Of a DNA stretch of 64,000 nucleotides, positions 1 to 11,861 are shown piece after piece. The notes under the pieces are model-generated. The model was not told the DNA's origin and made no database searches. It saw nothing but the letters and a program-made list of their open reading frames with translations. The stretch comes from Selaginella tamariscina (taxonomy: Eukaryota > Streptophyta > Lycopodiopsida > Selaginellales > Selaginellaceae): assembly GCA_003024785.1 (NCBI GenBank), contig PUQB01000012.1, positions 1,176,519 to 1,240,518 on the forward strand. Reading direction: 5' to 3'. Made by a program: the position numbers and the translations under genes. Position 1 is the first letter of the stretch; every line of letters begins with the position of its first letter.

Positions 1-599
1 CTTGAGACTTAATTACTTTTATTAATGGTAATTAAAGAAGTTTATAAGGCTATGCTATCACTTTTTTAAATGTGGTAGCTTGCACTTGTAAAACCTAGTA
101 TGTGTGTTGAAGATTTAAAGTCTCTTGATGGGTTTACGAGTAACATGAATAAGATAGTTTCTATTTTGTTTCATCATTTGCTTATAGAGTTTATTAATAA
201 GAAACAATTAAATTGGTTAAAGAGTTGGCATCTATTATTTTAAGCCAAGGTTATTATGTGGTGGTTGCAATATGAAAATAAAATGGTTCCCATTCATCCA
301 CTTTGTTAAAATAAGACTTTCAAGGTTTCATATGAAACATTTTAGTATATTTGTGATTTAATATGTATTGATTTACAAACTAAAAGAAGTGGAACTATTT
401 CAAACACAAATGAAGAGAACTTAAAGAAAGTCAAGATTGAGAAAAGAGACTCTTCCATTCTTAATGTGTGTTTTTCTTATCATTTTTCATGAACATTACT
501 GATTTAGAGACTCAGCTTTCAAAAGGGTTATATGATTCAAGAAACACTTCAAAGTTTATTATTGAACTCGATATTTTGTATTGGAGTGGTCAGATGAAG

Positions 600-1060
600 A
601 GAACTTAAAGAAAGTCAAGGTGGGCTTACAAGCATTGCCAGGATTTTCAAATTGTGTTGGTGCAACAAACTGCACCCACATATGCATCAAATGTCCACCT
701 AATGATGATCCTAAGGATTGGTATGATGAGACAAAGCGACATTACACTTTTGTTGTGTAAGATATTGTTGAGAGCTTGATAAAGTTTTTAAATGTGTATG
801 CAAGTTGGCCAAGAGCTACACTTAACAAATAAATATAAAACAACTTGGATGCTTGTCATGCTTGGAGAGCGATATCATATGCAAAAGTGAGTTTTATTGG
901 ACTCCTTTTGGAGATATCCTTAAATACATAAGTGTTGACAAAGAATACGATTGTTCGATACTTTGCTAGTGTCATATCCACATATGTATCATGGAAAAGA
1001 GAGATACAATTTCCTTCATTCAATTAAACGCATTGATGTGAGAGGTCATTTGGGTTGTTA
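600..1060 (+). pseudogene. PIF/Harbinger (HARBI1-like) transposase fragment
   Basis: From about 620 the plus strand reads LPGFSNCVGATNCTHICIKCP followed by NDDPKDWYDETKRHYTF. This is the block around the first catalytic Asp of PIF/Harbinger DDE transposases, usually G-A-I-D-G-T-H-I-P-I-K-C-P. The next block, NVYASWPRATLNK (about 790-830), matches the family's 'GWPGSVHD' region in another frame. The first catalytic Asp appears as Asn, and stops and frame changes occur throughout, so it is dead. The string gaagagaacttaaagaaagt occurs at about 411 and about 596, so the left part may be internally duplicated. No terminal inverted repeats or target duplication were found. Family assignment is fairly sure; limits are not. 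Confidence 0.6.
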
Positions 1061-4000
1061 AAAGCACAGGAACTATTACTTTGTAAACATTTTCTTAGGT
1101 GCAGATAGTTAATTATGTATATTATATATATATATGCAGGTTTGATTACAAAGAATTATATGTACATATGCTAGTGTACATGTGTATGATAGTTTTGTAT
1201 ACACATAGTTGTAATATATTCATATATATTAGTAAACATGCATATATACATATATTTCAAGGCACAAATTACATAAAGTAAAATTCATACAAGTTTGTTC
1301 CACAACAATGAAAAAAGCATTAATCATTTCTCCTACTTTACTATATAAAACAAATAAATAATTTATATTCACACACAAATACACCCACACACACATACCT
1401 TAAAAGCTGTTATAAATATTTCTAATGTACTTCTCTAATATGCTTCTCATAGCCAAACCATCCTTCGTTCTAGTTTGAGACATTTAAGGTAAGTGATCTC
1501 TATTATGGTTAAAATACAATGGATCAAACTTCAGAAAACTTTTCATTCATTTCAATAATAATATTGTAGAGTAAACAACAAGCTTGAACATTATTTAATA
1601 TAAAACTTGGTTTGAGCAACCATCTTGCCACAAGGAATGAAGAATGCCTTTTTATTGTTGTGGAATAAACTTGTAAGGATTTTAATTTATATAATTTCTA
1701 ATTTATTTTATCTAGTTTGTAATTTGAAATTATGTACATATGCATATTTGCTAATACATATTCGAATATACTACAATTGTATGTATACAACTATCATACA
1801 CATGTGATAGTATACACTAGCATATGTACAATAATTCTTTGTACTCAAACATGCATATATAATATATACACGATTAATTATATTGTGCAAAGACACATTA
1901 AGTGTGTGTACTCATTATATGCTTTTCTCATAATTTATCTTCTAAATGAATATGTCTTCCATAGAACATGTGGACATTCCATGTTGTGTTTTGTTTACTT
2001 CTTACAACATACATATATGAAGTGTAAGAGCATACATCAATTACCCACACACACACGTTGAGAAGGTTGCTCTTAAGGAACACACACACACATACATACC
2101 ACGAATGTTAGATAAACTATTTATAAGAGAAGACTAGGAGATTATTTATAAATTAGATTTATTAAAGTTAATTCAAGAGCCTTCTTTAAAATCATATTTA
2201 ACGTGCTATTACTTCTTGTGATGCCTCACATAAAATAATATTTGTTTCTCTTGCCACAGTTATTTGTTATGTGCACCTCTTATCTATTGCTTCATAATTA
2301 AGTTGTTAAAATGTGTTCAGGCATTAAAGTTTAATGTTTAAGTTGGAACTCTATTTGAAGCTTCTATACATGTTAAAGAAAACCTTCAGTACCATTTGAA
2401 ACATGTTACTTTTTTTTCTCAATTGCAATGGAACCTTTTTTTAACAGCTTTTGTAATTACGTTCTCTTGTAAACCATCACCATTAGCATCGTGTGGGTCT
2501 AGTTCTTCAAGTGTTACATCTAAATCATCTTCATTATTATTATTTCTATTCAAGTCATGTGTTATACATAAATACATGTGCCTATATCTATATATATCTA
2601 TATAGTGTCACACCCTAAAATGAATCACATAGCAAAAGTCTTTTTATTCGGAGGGCTTTCTATGGTGTGTTTTTGAAGAATTATTTGGACACACCACTTT
2701 TCAAAGGATGATAAAGTGACCCAACCTTTAGAATTATTAGCATGAGACTTAGGCCATTACTTCGAAAATAACTTTGTTAAACGAGTTGGATAACCAATAT
2801 TTAGTTTTCTGATTTTTAGTCAACTCTCCAAACAGAAATCATGTCATTCACTTCTTTCTCTGTTGCTCACAAATCCCATAAAGCTCGCCAGTCACAACAC
2901 AAATCACCTCACTTGCTTATAACTGCTTGTTTGTTTTACGAACACAAAGGTTTTAAAACTTTTCCCCAATTTTTTGTACCTTTCTACATTAGTATGTTGT
3001 TGCTCCCATGCTCTACCTTATAAGCATTCTTCATTGCAAACGCATCTCATATTATAGCTTAATCAATTCATCTTCTATCCAAACTGAACCTTTTGTGTTA
3101 ATGTGACTTCATTAACTGAGACTTCTTGAACATCTCCATCATTGTGGCTTTGTGTTAACTAATGAACATATGCTTGTATGTGTTGTGGTTAACTAATATG
3201 CTTGTACATGATGTGATTGAGTTGGTCTAGCTGTAAGTTGGTGAAAAAGCCATGGAAGATACAAAAGTATTGAGATTATGCTATTGCAGCTTGTTCTACA
3301 AGAAATGATTTGAAAAAAGTGATTCCCATTGTTGAGAAGTGCATGATGTAGAGTTGTGATATAAAGACTCAAAGTTACTATGTTAAGAAGAATGACTAAT
3401 TAATATTGGAATTGCTGAAATATTACTATGTGAATCAATAGTATTTTGTGAGTCTCTCCATAGTTGCATTATATCTTGTATAAAACAAATTATAATAAAT
3501 ATAATTTAAATAATAAATATGTATGTTTTTTAATAATTTGCTATTCTTTTTTTATAAATTAATTTTGTTTTACCTAATTTTGAAGCCTTGTAAATGTACA
3601 ACAAAACAATGTTACTTTTTTAGGCCCTAATTATGTAAATTATTAAAATTCATTTCATAAATGCTATAAATTTGATATACCTGAGTGCACAATAAAAGAT
3701 AATTACTTTTCACATGTGTGTTGAAGAATTATATATCTTTAGCACTTGTGTGTTGAAGAAATTGTTTTCTCAGGAGGAGCATGGGTTTAACAAGGATTTT
3801 GAGGATGATATTGGTAGCGTTTTTAGTACAATTAATAGGGGAGTATTTTGTGATGGTGGTGAGGCTCCTGCGTGAATTCGTGAGGGAGGCACCGTTTCCC
3901 AGCAGGATTAGAATACTCATCTCGAGGAGGCTGAGGAGGGTGTCGAATTTAACAGCATAGGGGATTTTGTTGCGAATGTAGCTTGTTTGATATTTTATTA

Positions 4001-4760
4001 CTTACATCTTTGATGCTTTCATATTAATGTACTCTATGGGTTTTACATGGGAGACCTTTTATATATATATATATATATATATTATGTCTATATTTTTTAT
4101 TAAGTAAACATTTTAATAGTTCAAGCAATATATTAAATGTCCTTAGATGCACACACACACACATTAATACATGATAAGCAACACACTCACAAAGAGTATT
4201 CACTTCGATATAATATATAATATCATTACATTTGAGAAGTATCATCAATTGCAACATTCCAGCCCCTTTTGTATTAGTAGTAATTAATTAAAACTTAATT
4301 AATTGGGAAATACTAAAAATTAGGAAAAAACGTGTATTTAAAGAAAATTTATATATACTAAATCATGTATATTGATGAAATGCATTAACTCTGAAGGTCT
4401 TTTTATTTATATTTTTTAAATGCATATAAACTCATAAAAATAATTAACTTAATTAATTAACTAATAAATTAATAACTCATTGAATATAATTTAAGGAAAT
4501 TAAGCTAAATAGGAGTATTATAATGATTTTTAAAGTAAAAGTCATATAATTTTAATGTAAATTTATAATGTTTAATTTCAAATTTAAAATGTGCGAGATT
4601 TAAACATTAATAATGTCAGTTATTATATAAATTCTGGAGATTTTATAGCAATTTAATAATATAGCTATAGTGTTTAAAATGTAAAAAAATAAGACTGTAA
4701 AATATATATTTAGATATTTCATGTTTAATTTAATACATTTTAAATTGCTTCTCGACCTAC
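1061..4760. other. AT-rich stretch without a recognised gene
   Basis: This stretch holds CA/TA microsatellites and only short open frames (60-109 codons) with the low-complexity composition expected by chance in AT-rich DNA. On the minus strand about 2400-2560 reads as an acidic Asn/Asp/Glu-rich peptide, and on the plus strand 3750-3960 gives a short non-repetitive frame. Either could be a transposon scrap, and neither matches anything I recognise. A (TA)n run lies at about 4060-4082. Confidence 0.5.
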
Positions 4761-4914
4761 CACATTGTTTAAAAAATGTTCAAATACAATAAGTATCATG
4801 ATAGTATATTCTAAAATCCTTAACCTTTTAGGTAACTTGCATCTGAAGAATATAACCTTTTTAGGAAATGATATACGTATACATAACGGTGGAACCCTAA
4901 CCAGGTATTTACTA

Positions 4915-5913
4915 ATGGAGCAGGAAAGGCTTCCTTCATGGATGGAGCCCCTTGTGAGGGACGCAAACGCAAAGAGGTTCCGAGGGTGTTGTGCAAAGCA
5001 TACACACTTACCCCACGCGAAGATAAACAGCTACTGCACAAATTGCAACTCTGCAATATGTGAAAACTGCAAGGAAGATGAGCATAAGGGTCACGACATC
5101 ATGCAAACATATGTACTCTCCTACGGTCCCGGTATTGAAATAGATGTCGCCGATTCCTGGATGGATCCTTCCCAGATTTTTATTTACAAGATCAATAAGA
5201 AATATGTGTATGATATCTGCAACAGACCGCTCAAGAACCCTCCTGCAGACTGCTGGAAATGCCGGTACTGCAGTCGCAAATTCCCGACAGAGCAAGAAGA
5301 GCCGCTTAAAACGATGAACAGGAGGAAGAATGCTTTGTATTGTTCTATTGAATGTAAGAAGTCCTGTATACTTCTGGGCGACGATGTCAGTCTTACTATT
5401 GGGATTATGGAACCGGGAAGGGTGTATAAACCCGAGAATGTTATTGTCCTTGATGCTCCTTTGGGGACGAAGGCAAGAAGTTCAGCTCAGATAAACAAGG
5501 CAATGGGTATAGAAGGCAAACCTGTAAAAAACAAGGCAACAGATGACCTTCGTTTGCCTAAAAGAAAGAGATACTCACCGAAGAAGGCTGACAGTGAGGA
5601 GGAACCTAGAGTTGTAAGGGCAAAGGGTAACTTGAAAAGGGCTCGTTCTCCGGATAATTCTTCAAGTAAGAAGATTAAATTAAAAGCTAAACGTACTAAG
5701 GAAGGAAGTGAGATTAAGGTTAACAAGCTCGTTAAGATTTGGAGCAAGTTAACTGCGGATCCAATTACGAAGAATAGTGATGAGGTATGGACACCTCCAC
5801 CTTATTCTTCAAGGAGAAGGCCAAGAAAGAGCAAGCCGGTAAGGGCAATTTTTCCGGAGGATTATTCGAGTGGTTATTTTGCATGCGCATATGGAAGACT
5901 TATATCTATTTGA
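4915..5913 (+). CDS. PLATZ-family zinc-dependent DNA-binding protein, intronless
   Basis: This is a single open frame of 332 codons from the ATG at 4915. The open frame extends upstream to an ATG at 4765, but that part is AT-rich and unlike the family, so the start next to MEQERLPSWMEPLV is preferred. Residues about 9-55 carry WMEPLV, then C-C-x-x-H, C-x-x-C, C-x-x-C and H-x-x-H pairs, as in the B-box-like N-terminal finger of PLATZ proteins. A second Cys cluster (CWKCRYC, then CSIECK) follows near residues 105-145. The C-terminal half is Lys/Arg/Ser-rich with likely nuclear signals (KRKRYSPKK). It ends with SRRRPRKSKPVRA, resembling the SRRRKGIPHRAP tail of plant PLATZ proteins. PLATZ proteins bind A/T-rich DNA and usually repress transcription. 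Most plant members have introns; this one has none within the coding frame and its finger is divergent, so a retrocopy or atypical clade is possible. Confidence 0.75.
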   Translation: MEQERLPSWMEPLVRDANAKRFRGCCAKHTHLPHAKINSYCTNCNSAICENCKEDEHKGHDIMQTYVLSYGPGIEIDVADSWMDPSQIFIYKINKKYVYDICNRPLKNPPADCWKCRYCSRKFPTEQEEPLKTMNRRKNALYCSIECKKSCILLGDDVSLTIGIMEPGRVYKPENVIVLDAPLGTKARSSAQINKAMGIEGKPVKNKATDDLRLPKRKRYSPKKADSEEEPRVVRAKGNLKRARSPDNSSSKKIKLKAKRTKEGSEIKVNKLVKIWSKLTADPITKNSDEVWTPPPYSSRRRPRKSKPVRAIFPEDYSSGYFACAYGRLISI

Positions 5914-6001
5914 GTTTTATTTTAATTTACATAGTGAAAAATGTAATTAATATCAATGCACAAGTTTTGAACACAGATAATCCTTTATTACATGATTATA
6001 T

Positions 6002-6063
<62 letters not shown>

Positions 6064-7440
6064 CACGTCCTTCCTTATAAACAATATATATTTAATACAA
6101 TTTCTATGCATGTTATATAAAATTCGTATGTACAGTTTTTTCAAGTTTGATTTAAGCATTTAAAGATTTAATCACTTTATTAATAAAAAAAATTATGTAG
6201 ACATATTTTTTTTTAATTTAAGCTGTAAGATCTTTTAATTTATGCTATATTAAACTTATCATAGCTACTTCAATTATCGATTCTAAAATTCAAGAGCAAG
6301 AAGATTATAATATTCCTTCTACATACTGAAATAAAGAATCTTAAGACAGTGAAGTTAAATTTATTCAAATTATAAATTTCTTTAGAACTTAATATAGACT
6401 GATATATGAAGAAAAAAAAAGTTTCTTAGTTATATATTCAAAAGTTTAATAGAATGTATCTCTATTCTCTACATTAATCTTTTATCATATATTATTTATG
6501 TATTATTGATTTGTTTCTCCATTTATTATTTGAAGTTCTTCACATCAGGTACGAAGTATTACTAGTTTGGTAGTTTTGCCTATAGGTATAATTTAAGCAC
6601 ATTTACTTTCTTTGAGATTCAAACTCAACACTGAATTAGATTGAACTCAAAACTAGATTCAGTTTAAACATAGTTTGAAGGTTCCTTTATTGAATACCCT
6701 GATATTCCCTTTATATGATAAGAATGTTCATTTGAATTTATTAAGTGTAATTATATGGTTATTATCTATATCAGATTGCATATCATATTGGAATAGTTGA
6801 CTTTATAATACTGTTGGATTGGAAAATCTTGTAGCCACATTGGAATAGTCAACTTTATTATACTGTTAGATTTAAAAAATTTAAACTACAGTATAAAGTC
6901 ACGGTCTTAAGGGTTCATTTGAGATAGGGGTTCAACAACAATCCCAACATCTACATAAATTGAGGTTGTTTCAATTGAAGACATTTAGTTTATTAATAAA
7001 TGTGAGAAGGGTCGACTTGCAAAAGGAAGAAATTAATAAAGAAACATTCTTATGTATGACTTGAAAGAATTGGCTTTTAATTAATTTATAATTTATATAT
7101 TTTCTTGATTGAAATTGATCGAGGCAAGTGAATTTCATGTAATTCTGGTGTAAAATTGAAAATTAACTTTAAATATACATATTTTTATATGTGTGGTCTC
7201 GCTCCTTCACTTAATTTTTGAAATTTTGAATGTCTTACCCTTTTTAAATTCTTATTCATTTTTAAATTGTAAATAAATATAAATTCCATTTACATTGCAT
7301 TATGGACTAGAAACTAGTGAATAATAAGTGTCATTATGGCATGATGCTTGTTGTGCTTGTTTTTAAAAAATATAATGTCTTAACTTTTCTTAAATATGTT
7401 TACATAAGAAAATTGTGAAATAAGGTTTTATATTTAATTT
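5914..7440. other. AT-rich intergenic stretch with a short tandem repeat
   Basis: No gene was recognised. Immediately downstream of the PLATZ-like gene are (TA)n at 6002-6021 and (GA)n at 6026-6060. At about 6785-6872 a unit of roughly 50 bp beginning ttggaatagttgacttta is repeated once with a few differences. The rest is AT-rich filler. Confidence 0.5.
6002..6060. repeat. Compound (TA)n-(GA)n microsatellite
   Basis: A TA run is followed directly by a GA run of about 17 units, roughly 90 bp past the stop codon of the PLATZ-like gene and probably in or near its 3' UTR. Confidence 0.9.
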
Positions 7441-8690
7441 GTTTTGCATATCACTGAAGAGTGATTGTGATAAATAAAAGTGAATGTGTAACATGCTGAT
7501 GCAGTATGAAAAAGAGTTGTTATGAATCATCGATCTAGTGTTTATAAATAGTTTATTTGTTTATTAAATATTTTTATAATGAAAGATTAGAGCAAAAATC
7601 TCACATGGTATTAGAGTCAGTTATTAATGAAGTTTTATAGAATTTTGTGAAGTGGACTTCAATTTAGAGTGTTAAAATAAGGATACATCAAGAAAAAAAA
7701 ACATAATTGAAAAAGAAAATATTGAGTAATTCAATAGAAAATGTATTTTTTATTTGAGAGGTGCATATTAAGTTTTATTTTAAGAATAAAGATTTTTATA
7801 ACAAAGGTATAAAGAAAAAACCATCAAGTTTAGCAGATGTAGTTGCACAATGGGAATTTAAAAAAATCACAAGACTTACGATACAATTGTTAAAGCTTTA
7901 GGAAATTATTAAATATTATATGTGTGTAACAAATTAATTAGAAAAGAAGCTTGAGAAACTCTAGTGAACATATATGAATATAAAAGAGGAGTTAATAAAG
8001 TTTATTTTTTGTAGGATTTTAAAATTTTAAAATTTAAAATGATTTTACAATTGATAAAGTTGTTTGTAACTTTAAAATATTAGTACAATAATTAATAACA
8101 ATGAAAAATATGAGGATAAAGGAAAAACATTAATGGGAAATCTTTCCTCAAGTTTTGGTCAGTTTAACTTTAAACAATTTAATAAGTCTAATCCTAAATG
8201 GTGTGATTTTATATATATTAAAAGAGATTATAACAAACGAAAAACTGGATTGACATTTTTTTCAATTCTCATAAAGAAATAAATCTTGAAATAATAAAAA
8301 GAATGTAGTGAAAGATTTAATTAAAACAACAATAAAATTTTTAATAAATAAGACATAAAAAAACAATGTGTATGTTATACATGAGTGTCCAAATTAGATT
8401 TTTAAGGAACTTAATAGAGTTACAATGCTTTTATAAGAGTGGTGAAGTGTTTTAGTGAAATTTGTGAAATAAATATACTAAATAATATATATGGTGATGA
8501 CATGAAAAATCTTGGACGTGTCATAATTTAAGTTGGAATGTAGAAAATAAAATGAGACGTGTGACATGTTGATATGATTTGTAAAAGAATTAAGTTATTA
8601 ATAATGAAAAAGCATGCACTTGAATAATTTATTTATATATAAACCATATTAATGTAACGAAGATCATAGCAAAATTTTATAAGATATATG
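7440..8690 (+). mobile_element. Ty1/copia-like retrotransposon fossil (segment A copy)
   Basis: At about 7602 the sequence acatggtattagagtcag resembles the usual plant copia primer-binding site next to a 5' LTR end (complementary to initiator Met-tRNA). About 150 bp later the plus strand resembles a copia gag core (FYFKNKDFYN, then KKKPSSL), with many breaks. The stretches about 7480-7603 and 8560-8690 resemble each other loosely and may be the two LTRs. No pol domains are seen, so it is a short, internally deleted and old element. The same fossil begins segment B. Known: the primer-site motif and gag fold of copia elements. Inferred: the limits. Confidence 0.4.
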
Positions 8691-8837
8691 GGCCAATTCA
8701 CAAATTAATTTTAATATGTGATATGAAATCTTAAATTCAAGGTGCAAGTTAATTATTGAATTCATTAAATTTTATTTCACAAAATAATTTGACTAATGAC
8801 ATGAAATATTATAATTTAACATTGTAGTAATATCATG

Positions 8838-9088
8838 CATACTTACCACCGAACTTCCGAACGTTGCATACGTACGTGCTACAAACGGCGTTACGAACGG
8901 CAAATTTTCATTCAAACGCGATGTTTGGTTTCAAACAACCGAACATGAGAAATTTAATTTAAATTCATGTAAAAATTCAGAATCTTTAAAAGAGAGTGAT
9001 TCAAACCCGAACGTGCGTTATGAATGCGGCGTTACGAATGCGTTAGTAACGGCAAATTTTCACCCGAACGCGTTAATTGGTAACTATG
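8838..9088. mobile_element. hAT-like MITE, 251 bp, with 8-bp target duplication
   Basis: The insert is flanked by ATATCATG at 8830-8837 and again at 9089-9096. Segment B has one copy of the site (atatcata, near 39000) with nothing inserted. The ends are imperfect inverted repeats: 5' CATACTTACCA and, read inward from the 3' end, CATAGTTACCA. Inside, a block around ggcgttacgaa...ggcaaattttca occurs twice in diverged form. An 8-bp duplication with CA-starting termini fits a non-autonomous hAT-type element. No coding capacity. Confidence 0.75.
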
Positions 9089-9874
9089 ATATCATGCTCA
9101 TGTTCACTTTTCAATTCAATTAAACATGAATACTAACCCAATTAACAAAGTTATTAATTTGTAAAATAATGACATCTTATACTTAAATAATGTAATAATA
9201 ACATACTCAAAGTTCATTATTCAAGTAGATAGTTCAACTATTATTTCAATTTTTTATATATATATAACTCAAAAAATAATTTAACTAATGACATGGATTT
9301 TACATTGAACATAATAATAATAACATCATACTCATGCTAATAAGTTATTGTTGAGCTAAATTAAATGTGGATAATTGAAAATATTATTTAAATAAGTCAG
9401 AAGAGTTTCAAATTTAAATCCTCAGTCTTTTAAGATATTTATCACATTCTTATTAACTAATTAAAAGAAAAGGTAATTACTTGTTTAAACAGTGTATAAC
9501 AAAGACTAAATAGATCCGCATTGTAATTAATTTGTTAAACATGGAAAGCAATATCATTAATTTAATGACCCAAGGCATATATAATTAAACTTTTATTACA
9601 TGGCCAAGTTTACATTAACAAACAAATACAATTCTAATTTAAAATGCATATATGATCCAATTTTTGTGTTGATTTAACCATTTATATAAAGTTAGTTAAA
9701 ATTCATTGAAAGCTATCAATTTTTTTTTAATTTTAATTCAAAATTTAACTATCGTGTGAAGGTAATGTTTTTGGTTAAATCAAATTAATCATATAAAATG
9801 TTGTATTATACAACGTCAATTCATTAAGATATTGACAGAATATACTTTCACGTTAGGGTTTTGGTAGAGTGTCA

Positions 9875-11824
9875 ATGGAAGCGGCAGTGTGCAAGGGCGG
9901 GAGCTCGATTGATGGAAGAGCTAGGGTTTTGCAGGTTTCTGTGTTGAAGGCAGGAAATGCGATCACAAATTCGATGCCATGGAGGAACAGGACTTTCTAC
10001 AGTGTTCAATCTGTGGCTCAATCAGCTCAACAAGTGGCTGTAATTCCTGATCGAGCTGCACCAAACATCCCTCCTCTGTGAGTGCTTAATCTGAATTAAC
10101 CATATTTCAGTTAAACAAGTCGCATTTTTTCATATTACATATTTTTGTACATATATACATGCATGTAAGTATATGAATTATATGCATGTGTGAGTGTGTG
10201 TGTATAACATATATATAGTATTGTATAGTATAGTGTACATATTCAAGTAAAACTATATTACACTTATGCATGTAGTTAAAAGAACAGCATTTTCATACAC
10301 ACGCACACACATTTTTATATTAGTGTATGTTTGAAGTATAATTAACATTAAATTTTAACTACATACACTTAAGCTCTGGTAAACTGCCATCGTTAGATTT
10401 ATATCTTGATCAGTGTTTAAAATATTTAATAAAATATTTCAATTTTTATTGTTTTATCGCCCTATGATGCTATGGAGAAAAAGAGAGCAAAATATATAGA
10501 AAATAATTTAAACTTAGACCGCAAACCCACTAATGCAATCGCTCCATCTGACGGCCTTGCCTCGTCGTATTTTGTAATAACAATATAAATATAAAAAAAT
10601 GGTTTGGTGCAAACCACGAAGAGTGTTAACAATTCAAGACCGTCAGATCTGCGGATGTGCAGTTATGATCGCATCTTCAGATCGACGGCAAAGAGGGGTG
10701 AGGTGTCAAACTGTATAGTATATATATAAGTTTATATGTAGTTTACTTTTATACTTACACATGTTTAACTATATGCTTATATATGTATAATACACTTTAA
10801 GATGCACTCTGGAAATACTATATATATATAAAGAAACCAGTTGAGCTTTTGCACTTTAAGTTTATATATTTTAGTTATTTATATACACATCATTTTGTAT
10901 ATTTGGTGCAGGATTCAACGCCACACAATATCTGTTTTTTTGTTGGTGATGAGAGTGGAATGATCAATCGAATTGCCGGAGTTTTTTCACGTCGAGGATA
11001 CAACATCGAGTCCCTGGCCGTTGGATTGAACAAAGACAAAGCTCTATTTACAATTGTTGTTTCTGGAACCGGTCGAGTTTTACAACAGGTCATGCAGCAA
11101 CTTTACAAGCTCGTCAACGGCAGAAAGGTACATATACATACATACACACACACATATATATGCGTGTGTGTGTTGTATGTTTATGTGTAAACTAATGTGT
11201 ACGTTTGTGTGTATATATAATGCATACGTACATAGATAGATAGCCACATAAGCACGCATTTTCTGTGCAGGTTGAGGATTTGTCAAAGAAACCAAGAGTA
11301 GAAAGGGAGCTTCTACTTTTGAAGTTAAATGTACCTGCGGCACAGCGAACAGAGGTTTGTGATTATTTGTTCTTAAATATATCTATAAAGACAGATAGAT
11401 ATAGGATAACATTTAATGGCAATATAATATAATTATCATAAAGATAATATATTGCGGCTGTTATATATTGTGTTAGATAGTTATCTTTTATGATTTTCTT
11501 AACATATTTGTAGGTTGTTGGTCTCATCGATATCTTCAGAGCACGTGTTGTGGACGTAGCTGAGGAGTCATTGATTATTGAGGTGTGTATATTTACGGCT
11601 TATTATCTACAGTTTATCATTTATAATTACACTAATGTATTGTTTTTCAGGTCACCGGGGATCCCGGAAAAATTGCTGCAATTGAGAGAACAATGAAAAA
11701 GTTTGGGATTAAGGAACTTGCTCGAACGGGGAAAGTAATATTAATAATATAATTACTGTATTACATATACATTTAAGCTAAGAATGAAGTAATATATAAT
11801 AATATACTTTATAAAAATGAATTT

Positions 11825-11861
<37 letters not shown>

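Noticed and set aside
1732-2061. 109-codon open frame in AT-rich DNA
   Set aside because: Tyr/Ile/Cys/His-rich product typical of ta/ca-rich sequence; no domain, no partner exon.
4765-4914. N-terminal extension of the PLATZ-like frame by 50 codons
   Set aside because: The extension is AT-rich, encodes an Ile/Asn/Leu-rich peptide unlike the family and has no counterpart in PLATZ proteins. The ATG at 4915 fits the conserved start region better.
10378-10700. Possible gene or small RNA in ALS intron 1 with a less AT-rich patch
   Set aside because: The ccatctgacggcc / gaccgtcagatc strings hint at a hairpin, but the pairing is too short and the patch is simply conserved between the two recent copies.
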